Positions 17,268 through 24,127 of a DNA stretch of 41,615 nt are shown piece after piece (within the stretch, counting starts at the first letter, position 1; every line of letters begins with the position of its first letter). Source of the DNA: an uncultured Lachnospiraceae bacterium (GTDB lineage Bacteria; Bacillota; Clostridia; Lachnospirales; Lachnospiraceae). The position numbers and the translations under genes were made by a program. The notes below the pieces were generated by a model. The model was not told the origin of the DNA and made no database searches. It saw only the letters and a list, made by a program, of their open reading frames with translations. The stretch covers positions 1-41,615 of the forward strand of contig CACZBK010000038.1 in the NCBI GenBank assembly GCA_902779395.1, given 5' to 3'.

Positions 17268-18469
17268 AAGGTTTGATTAAGATTTTTGCAGTAACTATGG
17301 CGGCCGGAACACTATTGCTTGGCGGCTGTACAAATGATACAGTCGAAGAGGCTGGCGTTTTCGAGGAGACAGAGTCTGATATACCTAAACCTCACACCAA
17401 GGCTGATGGCAGCAAATACCGTATAGCATATGTGGATTATGATGAGTATATCCCGGCCAGCAGGCAGCTGTGCTATATACTTAAAGGGCTTGAGGAAGAC
17501 GGCTGGATATCGGAGGGGGCCATACCCTTTACTCCGGAGGATATAGAAAGTAAAGATATGTCTACAAAGCAGATGTATGAAAAGCTGCTGGAGGCTGATC
17601 TTGGAAGCTATATCGAATTTGTGGAGGGGGGATTCTTTTATCTTGGTTATGATGATGAAAATGATATCAGAAAAACATTGACAGAACGGGCCGGTAAGGA
17701 TATCGATCTTATAATCACTTTCGGTACGAGCGCCGGTGTTCTTGTCAAGGAGCTGGATCTTCCGGTACCGATGATAGATTTTTCGGCAACTGATCCCGTC
17801 GCATCGGGGATCATAGAATCTTCTACCGAAGGCTCGGGTGATCCTGAAGTGTGGGCACAGGTTGAGGCTTCCGTTCCTCTGAGGCAGCTGAAATACTACC
17901 ATTCCCTTAAACCGTTCAAAAAACTTGGAATGATAATATATGGTGATGAGATCATATCCGGTGTGCCTGATATTATGAGGGCAGCGGATGAGATAGGTTT
18001 TTCCGTGGTCAAGTATAATATAGACAGCAGATCTAGGGAGACAAAAGAAGAACTTGATGAGTATTATGCACTGGTAAAGTCGGAATTTGAACGAATGGCG
18101 GATGAAGATATCGATGCATTCTTTTTTACCGCCGACCTGGTAAACGATCAGGAATATCTGGAAGAGATGTTTGCACCGCTGTATAAGAGAAAGATACCCG
18201 TATATGCTATGGATGACGTTAATACGGTTTATAAGGGTGCGCTTATGATCATATCCGCATATGATTTTGAAAATGTCGGACGTTTTGTTGCGGATGCCAT
18301 CACACATGTTCTGGATGGCGAAGAAGCAGGGGCACTCCCGTGTATCTATACAAGTGCGCCTTATATATGTCTGAATCTTGATGTGGCAAGAAGGATAGAT
18401 TATCCTCTGAATTTTGAGTTTCTTGCTGCCTGCGATGAAATCTATACGGAGGGTAAGGCAGATGAATAA
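17264..18469 (+). CDS. ABC-type substrate-binding lipoprotein (TrpX/ABC_sub_bind-like)
   Basis: 401 residues from ATG 17264, which overlaps the racemase stop as ATGA and gives a clean lipoprotein signal (hydrophobic core, lipobox LGGC, lipidated Cys about 23). Earlier in-frame starts inside the racemase gene are unlikely. The mature part has a two-lobe periplasmic-binding fold: YRIAYVDYDEY, DLIITFGTSAGV, PMIDFSATDPVASG, KKLGMIIYGDE, DAFFFTADLV, IPVYAMDDVNTVYKGALMII. That order matches ABC_sub_bind (TrpX-like) receptors, many of which bind aromatic amino acids. No permease or ABC ATPase is encoded beside it, so it may instead feed the adjacent sensor-MFS protein or act as a sensor. It overlaps the next ORF by 8 nt. 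Confidence 0.82.
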   Translation: MKGLIKIFAVTMAAGTLLLGGCTNDTVEEAGVFEETESDIPKPHTKADGSKYRIAYVDYDEYIPASRQLCYILKGLEEDGWISEGAIPFTPEDIESKDMSTKQMYEKLLEADLGSYIEFVEGGFFYLGYDDENDIRKTLTERAGKDIDLIITFGTSAGVLVKELDLPVPMIDFSATDPVASGIIESSTEGSGDPEVWAQVEASVPLRQLKYYHSLKPFKKLGMIIYGDEIISGVPDIMRAADEIGFSVVKYNIDSRSRETKEELDEYYALVKSEFERMADEDIDAFFFTADLVNDQEYLEEMFAPLYKRKIPVYAMDDVNTVYKGALMIISAYDFENVGRFVADAITHVLDGEEAGALPCIYTSAPYICLNLDVARRIDYPLNFEFLAACDEIYTEGKADE

Positions 18470-18779
18470 AAATGTGATGAATGTAAAGAACAGATCGTTC
18501 CTCACGCTGCTGATCGTGATAAGTTTGTTCGCAGTATGCTTTGTTGCAGGGATGGGCTATCTTAATTACCGCAGTACCGCCATAGCATTGGAGGAACAGG
18601 TTATAGCGCGTATCGAGGATGATACCGTGGCAGACCTTGAGACAGCTATCAGCTTCGGAAAAAGTTTTGAAACCTTCTACGGAATGGAAGAGATCTTTTC
18701 AGATTTCTCGGCACAGATCGAGAATACACATCCTTTTATAATCTCGAAGGATGGAACGCTGACCGCGGATCAGCAATAG
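18462..18779 (+). pseudogene. N-terminal fragment of the sensor-MFS protein, cut by a frameshift
   Basis: 105 residues: one transmembrane helix (SFLTLLIVISLFAVCFVAGM) followed by an extracytoplasmic segment containing SFGKSFETFYGMEEIF and HPFIISKDGTL, then a TAG stop at 18777-18779. The reading frame one base back (-1/+2) continues coherently across the stop with STRAIFTAVHDEEELIGYFG and joins the MFS gene that starts formally at 18881. The end of this fragment and the start of the next thus appear to be two halves of one sensor domain. No obvious slippery heptamer precedes the stop, so a mutation, small deletion or sequencing error is likelier than programmed shifting. Confidence 0.65.
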
Positions 18780-18880
18780 TATCCGGAAGTACAAGAGCTA
18801 TCTTTACGGCAGTTCATGATGAAGAAGAGCTTATAGGCTATTTCGGAACATTTTATTCCAAAGACATCTTTTCGTATCTG

Positions 18881-20743
18881 ATGACAGATGTGTTCAAGAA
18901 AATTGTGATACTGGCATTGATAGTAAGCTCGGCAGAAGCAATCGTGTTTTGGGGTTATACCGTGCTGGCGAAGAGGAAGCAGGCTAAACATCAGTTTAAC
19001 AGAAGATTCGACAGGAATATGGAAAAGATCACATCACTGGCTATACTTGCAGCCGGCGTTATAGCGGTTTCTGCCTCATCCATATATATATACCAGCAGG
19101 ATTACAGACAAAAGATAGAGACGGCCACGAGGGTTTCTCTTAAGAATCTTGAAAATACCATCAAGGATGTGCGTAATGACGGTGTGGAACTGAGGGATGT
19201 TCTGGGGCTTAAGGAATATATCTATACACGTGTAAGCAAGCTGGACACCTTAAGATCGGTACGTGTTACCGAGCGAATAGTGGAGGTTTCGCCAAGGGAA
19301 GAAGGTTCGGATATAATCAGCTTTGTGTTCGGTGCTGATGGCGATAATAGTGAGGCTCTGTATCTTGAGGCGGAGATTTCAAAGGATGCAATGAACAGTC
19401 AGATAAGAGGTATAGTACTGACCCTTCTGTCTACTTTGATAATATTGCTGATATTTGTAATAGAATTCAGTAATCTTTTGGAACTTACAGGCAGCGAAAA
19501 GCCGAAAAAAGAAGAATTCTCCGAGAAAAAGGTGGCAGTGGCACTTCGCTTAAGCGGGTTTTTGTGTTCTACCGCCGAATATATGTGTGTGCCTTACGCC
19601 GCCATGATGATAAGGGAGAGCGGGGAATCCGTACTGGGGCTGAGCAACGGTCTTACGGCAGCTTTGCCGCTGACTTTAGAGGGGCTTATGCAGATGCTGG
19701 CAATGCTGGTCATGCCCCGTTTTCTTAAAAAGAAGGATGTGCGATCCACGCTTGTGGTTTCATCGATCGCGATGATAATGTGCAATATCGGGGCATTTGC
19801 TCTTCATTCCGCAGTAGCGATAATAGCTTTTCGTGCTCTTGCCGGTGTGGCTTATGCAGGTTTTAAGCAGATATCAAATTATCTTATCACACGCGGTTAT
19901 GAAAGTGAGACGGGGCGTAGCAACAATATCTCCCAGGATAATGCCGGACTTCTGGCAGGTGCCACCTGTGGTGCCGGTCTTGGTGCCATCATCTGCGCGA
20001 ATGTGGGATATCCCGTAGCTTTCTTCGCTTCTGCGATACTGTTTGTTTTATATCTGCTGATAACGTATACTGCAATGCCCTGGAAGGCTTTGGCTAAACG
20101 CAGCGATATGGATGAAGAAGAAAAACCTGTAAGCTTCTCTTCGCTTAAAAAGATGATCTTTTCCGCAGAGATGCTTATGTATGTGATCTTTATCGCAATA
20201 CCTCTTAACATAGGCGTTATGCTCTGTGTGACACTTGTACCGGCTATCTGTCAGACTAACGGCATAAGTTCCGTTATGCTGAGTTACTGCTATATTGCAA
20301 ACGGTATCGCCGGTATCTATATAGGTCCGGCTCTGGTTTCCAAGGCCAAGAAGAGTATAGGTCTGATCCCCGGTATAGCGATAAGTTTCTTTATGGCTGC
20401 AGCGGGTATTTTCGTACTGAAGCTTCCCGCCATAGTAGTGATGATAGTGGTAAGCAGTACGGTTCTTGGTTTCCTTGACGGTTTCGGGACACCGCTGTGT
20501 ACAGACCAGTTTATGGAACTTGATGTGGTCAAAAATGCAGTCGATGAATCTACTGCCCTTATATTCTCTGTTTTGATATCATACATACTGCTTACTTTTG
20601 CACCTATGATCGCAGAAGCTATGCTCCTGCCGGGAGATGGGCTGTTTTCACCCATGATGATCGGCGTGGCGGTATATGTTATCGCAGCTGTTGTGATCCT
20701 TGTATATGGAGCGTCTAAAAAGAAGAAACGTGCAGCCCGCTGA
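18881..20743 (+). CDS. MFS transporter with N-terminal extracytoplasmic sensor (5' part displaced by frameshift)
   Basis: 620 residues from the first available ATG, which has no ribosome site. The same frame stays open upstream to at least 18761, so this is probably the C-terminal part of a longer protein begun at 18462. The first helix (about 7-30) closes the first sensor domain. Helices near 47-70 and 170-195 bracket a second extracytoplasmic domain. From about residue 215 a 12-helix major facilitator follows, with AALPLTLEGLMQMLAMLVMPRF, RALAGVAYAGFKQISNYL and GFLDGFGTPLCTDQF. A transporter fused to tandem sensors suggests ligand-gated transport or signalling. It works downstream of the lipoprotein and PP2C genes; the substrate is unknown. 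The stop lies inside the terminator stem-loop. Confidence 0.75.
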   Translation: MTDVFKKIVILALIVSSAEAIVFWGYTVLAKRKQAKHQFNRRFDRNMEKITSLAILAAGVIAVSASSIYIYQQDYRQKIETATRVSLKNLENTIKDVRNDGVELRDVLGLKEYIYTRVSKLDTLRSVRVTERIVEVSPREEGSDIISFVFGADGDNSEALYLEAEISKDAMNSQIRGIVLTLLSTLIILLIFVIEFSNLLELTGSEKPKKEEFSEKKVAVALRLSGFLCSTAEYMCVPYAAMMIRESGESVLGLSNGLTAALPLTLEGLMQMLAMLVMPRFLKKKDVRSTLVVSSIAMIMCNIGAFALHSAVAIIAFRALAGVAYAGFKQISNYLITRGYESETGRSNNISQDNAGLLAGATCGAGLGAIICANVGYPVAFFASAILFVLYLLITYTAMPWKALAKRSDMDEEEKPVSFSSLKKMIFSAEMLMYVIFIAIPLNIGVMLCVTLVPAICQTNGISSVMLSYCYIANGIAGIYIGPALVSKAKKSIGLIPGIAISFFMAAAGIFVLKLPAIVVMIVVSSTVLGFLDGFGTPLCTDQFMELDVVKNAVDESTALIFSVLISYILLTFAPMIAEAMLLPGDGLFSPMMIGVAVYVIAAVVILVYGASKKKKRAAR

Positions 20744-20765
20744 GGGTCTGCACGTTTCTTCTTTT
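20718..20765. terminator. Strong bidirectional rho-independent terminator
   Basis: An 18-bp perfect stem: 20718-20735 (starts AAAAGAAGAAACG) pairs with 20748-20765, with a 12-nt loop. The A-rich and T-rich flanks allow termination on both strands. It covers the last codons and stop of the MFS gene and touches the stop of the convergent cellulase gene. Confidence 0.92.
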
Positions 20766-22830
20766 ATCTGATCCCTTTGGCATCCTTTAATGTGATCCCG
20801 TTTTTACCCAGTGGTATATTATGATCCAGACCGACGAATTTTCCGTTTTCCTGCCAGAGCACTTCTTTGACAAAACTGTATTTTTCTTCATCCCAGGTAG
20901 TAAAATCGTCCAGTAATAATCCGCCGGTATCACCGGAATTGGCGTTTAAGCACCAGAAAGTGTGGTTTAAGTGGTACTTGCCGATGAGCTGTCTCATATA
21001 GGTCATCCAGGTTAGATTGGGTTCTCTCATAAAGCCGCCCCATTCACCTATCAGCAGGGGAGCGGTATTATCCTCATAGATATAAAACCAGTTATCATGC
21101 CAGCAGTCTTTCATAAGGCTGTCATAGGTATAGCTGCCTTTGAACCAGGGCTGCTCATATACAGTAGGGCCATAATCGTGGGGAGAGTAGACCAGCTTGT
21201 TCTGGTATTTTCCAAGATCAACAGGAAAGTCCTTAACGCCTCGGAGATTGCCGCCCCACCAGTTAAAATGATAATCAGAGTTGCTGGTGGAATGGTAGTC
21301 CTTATTGCCTTTGATATCGATGGGATATATCTCAGTACCCTCAACCATTACAAGTACGTTTGGATTCTTATCAAGTACGGTAAGAGCAGCTTTTTCTGCT
21401 GCGTATTTCCAGTTGTTGGCATCCTTTGAATCGTTCCATATAGCTGCCTGACTGCCTTCGTTCGGCTTACCATGCGGTTCGTTTTTAAGGTCGAAGGCGA
21501 TGATGGTGTCGTTATTTTTATAGCGTTCTGCAGCCCATGCAAGAGCAGAGAGGTACTGATCGGCAGAAACCTTCCCGGTGTACCAGAGGTTCACATTATG
21601 CCCTGAAGCATCTGTTTCGGCGCTGTGGATATCGATCATTACCTTTATTCCGTTCTCCTCTGCAAGCGACAGGAAATATTCGAAGATCTCAAGGCTGTTC
21701 ATGGAATTAAGTTCACTGTTATATGCATTGTTATAATTGGCTCTGGGATATGTACCTCCTGCCCATTCATTAAGTAGCTGGGCAGACATGGGCACACGTA
21801 TAAGGTTAAAGCCGTGATCGGCGATAGCCTTCACCGTTGGAGCCAGCTGGCTGTTCCATAACCCGTCGAAAGTGTTTGTACCGGTATTGTAACCGAACCA
21901 GTTAACGCCTGTAAGCCATACTTCTTTTCCGGAAGAATCAAGTATCCTGCGGCCGTCAGTATGAAGCCAGTCGTCTCCCTGCCGGGCATCGTCACAGCGC
22001 TTTAAAAGATCGGAAGTGTTAACATCTGCTGCCCGGCTGTTGTTATTGCCGTTATTATTATTGTTATTATTATTATTGTTATTATTCTGGGCATTCTGAT
22101 CGACTACACCCGCAGTAATGCTCATCTCCTTACCGTTAAGCGTGGCTTTGGTTATCTTAAGGCCGGAGCTGTTTACACCCAGGTTGCACCCGCAGGTAAC
22201 GCTGGAACCATTGCCTATTGAACCGTTGTAATCGGCGTTGGTAATGCTGAGAGTCTTTCCTTCGCATTTGAAGGTACCGTTCCAGCCTTCGGCTTTTGCC
22301 AGGCCATCGATATCGAGCTTTAAAGTCCAGCCGTTGATCTCAGGGGCAGTATTGTTGGTTATCATGAATTCAACACCGTACATGGAGATGGCACCGTCCT
22401 GCCAGGTGTTGCCCGGAGCGTAGGTTAAGGTATAACCATCCTTTGAACCCGGCTTGGGACCGGCAGGCTTGCTGTCTCCGGGCTTATCTTCAACCGGTTT
22501 TGATACAGAGGGGGTAGGGCTTACGCCATCTTTAACTGCTGTAATGGTGCCGCTTACAGCCATGCCGGCGGCAGATACCACCTCGTCGCTGTCTCCGGTT
22601 TCAGCGGCAGTTTCATCTTCGACAGGAGTTAAGCTCCCTTCAACAGCAGTGGTCTGCGCTGTATCCGGTTCATTATCTTCATTTTCAGCGGCTGAAATAA
22701 CGGCAGCCTCTTCCTTAACCGGAGCAGGCTCTTTTTTACCGCCGCTTATAAGCAATGTAATTGCTACGGTGAGTACTATGATGGCTGTCAGGCCGACACC
22801 TCCCAGGATTATCATAAGTTTCTTGTTCAT
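20764..22830 (-). CDS. Surface-anchored cellulase: CBM2 plus glycoside hydrolase family 5
   Basis: 688 residues. ATG at 22830 is chosen because GGAGG lies about 10 nt upstream; a TTG at 22860 is in frame but has no such site. An N-terminal hydrophobic helix (about 5-29) acts as uncleaved anchor or signal. An acidic and Pro-rich spacer follows. The CBM2-like cellulose-binding module (about 131-235) has GYTLTYAPGNTWQDG, EINGWTLKLDI and AEGWNGTF. After an Asn-only linker (about 249-264) comes the GH5 domain (about 288-670) with TGVNWFGYNT, FNLIRVPMS, VMIDIHS, acid/base Glu 451 in FDLKNEPHG and nucleophile Glu 596 in LIGEWGGF. It should hydrolyse beta-1,4-glucan outside the cell. Monocistronic, with its own terminator. 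Confidence 0.93.
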   Translation of the reverse strand: MNKKLMIILGGVGLTAIIVLTVAITLLISGGKKEPAPVKEEAAVISAAENEDNEPDTAQTTAVEGSLTPVEDETAAETGDSDEVVSAAGMAVSGTITAVKDGVSPTPSVSKPVEDKPGDSKPAGPKPGSKDGYTLTYAPGNTWQDGAISMYGVEFMITNNTAPEINGWTLKLDIDGLAKAEGWNGTFKCEGKTLSITNADYNGSIGNGSSVTCGCNLGVNSSGLKITKATLNGKEMSITAGVVDQNAQNNNNNNNNNNNNGNNNSRAADVNTSDLLKRCDDARQGDDWLHTDGRRILDSSGKEVWLTGVNWFGYNTGTNTFDGLWNSQLAPTVKAIADHGFNLIRVPMSAQLLNEWAGGTYPRANYNNAYNSELNSMNSLEIFEYFLSLAEENGIKVMIDIHSAETDASGHNVNLWYTGKVSADQYLSALAWAAERYKNNDTIIAFDLKNEPHGKPNEGSQAAIWNDSKDANNWKYAAEKAALTVLDKNPNVLVMVEGTEIYPIDIKGNKDYHSTSNSDYHFNWWGGNLRGVKDFPVDLGKYQNKLVYSPHDYGPTVYEQPWFKGSYTYDSLMKDCWHDNWFYIYEDNTAPLLIGEWGGFMREPNLTWMTYMRQLIGKYHLNHTFWCLNANSGDTGGLLLDDFTTWDEEKYSFVKEVLWQENGKFVGLDHNIPLGKNGITLKDAKGIR
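22039..22086 (-). repeat. Asn-codon trinucleotide repeat (poly-Asn linker)
   Basis: Sixteen codons, fifteen Asn and one Gly, written as ATT/GTT triplets on the plus strand. They form a flexible linker between the carbohydrate-binding module and the catalytic domain. The near-perfect triplet repeat is a potential site of length variation between strains. Confidence 0.9.
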
Positions 22831-22865
22831 AGATCTGATACCTCCATTCTGAAACAACAAAAAGA

Positions 22866-22871
22866 ATTATA
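22866..22871 (-). promoter_or_regulatory. Candidate -10 element of the cellulase promoter
   Basis: A perfect TATAAT on the minus strand, placing the start about 30 nt before the cellulase ATG. No good -35 hexamer is visible at 16-18 nt, so the promoter may need an activator, or the hexamer may be fortuitous. Confidence 0.4.
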
Positions 22872-22896
22872 CCATAATCGCAGGGAAAAAAATATC

Positions 22897-22926
22897 TTTA
22901 CATGGGATCCTGCTGAAATATATAAT
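22897..22926 (+). promoter_or_regulatory. Candidate sigma-A promoter for the GNAT / 1229-aa operon
   Basis: TTTACA (22897-22902) and perfect TATAAT (22921-22926) are separated by 18 nt. The predicted start lies about 45 nt before the ATG at 22977. This shows the two-gene satellite operon has its own transcription start. Confidence 0.65.
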
Positions 22927-22976
22927 GATTAACGGGAAATACAGATATCAGTGATCAGAAAAAGGGAGAATGAGCA

Positions 22977-24125
22977 ATGACAGAGACAAAGATCAGCGGA
23001 TCTGTTGGCAGTGAGTTGCTGAAGCAGTCAGATGAGAACATAGATATTGCCATTGCAAAATACGAAAGGGATAAGGCACAAAATGAAGAAGCCTCACGTG
23101 AGCGGGTGGAAAAGGCTTACTGTCAGAAGATGGATCTGCTTTACAGTATGGTTAAACAGGCTCATCCGCTGTCGGAGGAGGGAATGCAAGAGCTTCATGA
23201 TGCTGCAGCGTGCCGCAAAGAAGCTGAATCGCTTATCGGCCCTATGATCACAACCATCACGGATACAAATATCAGTATGTTTTCAACGGTTCTGACAGAG
23301 GAGCTGAAGGAAGATATCATCTGCGGAAAATGTCGCGCTATCGGAGCCTTCCGAACCACATTTGAGCTGGTATACGGAGTGGGAGCCCTGGTATTCCATA
23401 TTGATACGGATCCGGATAATTCAAATGACATACTTAAGATCGACTGGCTGTATGTGGACAGTATGTTCCGAAGACAGGGAGTATGTGATTTCCTGATCGC
23501 TGAGCTTATCAACCGTATGACGGAGGTTGGAATAGAAAGACTGACTGTAAGCTTTCCGTCAAAAAATGATCATAAGCTTCAGCTGGAGTATATATTTGCT
23601 GCATGGCAGTTTAAGCTGGCTTCAGGAGTAAGTCCCGAAAATGTGATCTGTGTTGATGATATCACGGATTATGATCTGATAGAGGAAGCCGGCGGGGATG
23701 TTCAGCCGATCTCAGAGCTTGATGAGAAGATGAAAGATAAAATGATAAAGACAGCTTTGCGTAAATTCGGCGCTCATGGTTATCCGTCGGCTGCTCAAAA
23801 GCACAAAGCTTATTTTGATCTTAACCTTTCCGGATATATGGGAACTGCCGTAAATCCTGAGGCTGTTATCCTTGTGCACAAAACGCCTGGGGGGATATAC
23901 AGGGTCGATTACCGAGGCTGTAAAAAAGGAGAAGAGATAAATGCAGTAAAGCTAAGTGCATTTGTGCTGCTTAAGGCTATGACATATAAAGGGGATCCGA
24001 TAGTTATGATCCCGTATAAAAAAGAAGTATCGGAGTTTTTGGAAAAAATCTGTCCCAGGCAGCTGGGACAATATCTGGTTACCGGAGAACTGGACCGGTC
24101 CATATATGAGACAGGAGGCAGATAA
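22977..24125 (+). CDS. GNAT-fold protein with helical N-terminal extension
   Basis: 382 residues. The first 110 residues are charged and helical. A GNAT core then appears: GALVFHIDTDPD, ILKIDWLYVDSMFRRQGVCD (acetyl-CoA loop RRQGVC) and FLIAELINRMTEVGIERL. A further domain of about 170 residues follows, without a family I can name. The core shares GAL-x2-HI and FRR-x-G with the 165-aa GNAT at 8809, indicating common origin. GGGAG lies 8 nt before the ATG. It ends 2 nt before the 1229-aa gene, whose ribosome site lies inside this gene's end, so the two are translationally coupled. By analogy it may modify or chaperone the giant protein; that is inference. Confidence 0.7.
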   Translation: MTETKISGSVGSELLKQSDENIDIAIAKYERDKAQNEEASRERVEKAYCQKMDLLYSMVKQAHPLSEEGMQELHDAAACRKEAESLIGPMITTITDTNISMFSTVLTEELKEDIICGKCRAIGAFRTTFELVYGVGALVFHIDTDPDNSNDILKIDWLYVDSMFRRQGVCDFLIAELINRMTEVGIERLTVSFPSKNDHKLQLEYIFAAWQFKLASGVSPENVICVDDITDYDLIEEAGGDVQPISELDEKMKDKMIKTALRKFGAHGYPSAAQKHKAYFDLNLSGYMGTAVNPEAVILVHKTPGGIYRVDYRGCKKGEEINAVKLSAFVLLKAMTYKGDPIVMIPYKKEVSEFLEKICPRQLGQYLVTGELDRSIYETGGR

Positions 24126-24127
24126 AT

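Noticed and set aside
17312-18505. Long antisense open frame (397 codons) opposite the lipoprotein gene
   Set aside because: The plus strand encodes a clear lipoprotein with ATGA coupling; the antisense product has no recognisable domain.
22039-22086. ATT/GTT triplet repeat as a CRISPR-like or mobile-element repeat
   Set aside because: It is in frame and encodes the Asn linker of the cellulase; no spacers or flanking repeats.
22830-22860. TTG start at 22860 for the cellulase
   Set aside because: ATG 22830 has GGAGG at correct spacing and gives a normal N-terminal anchor; the longer start would read through the ribosome site.
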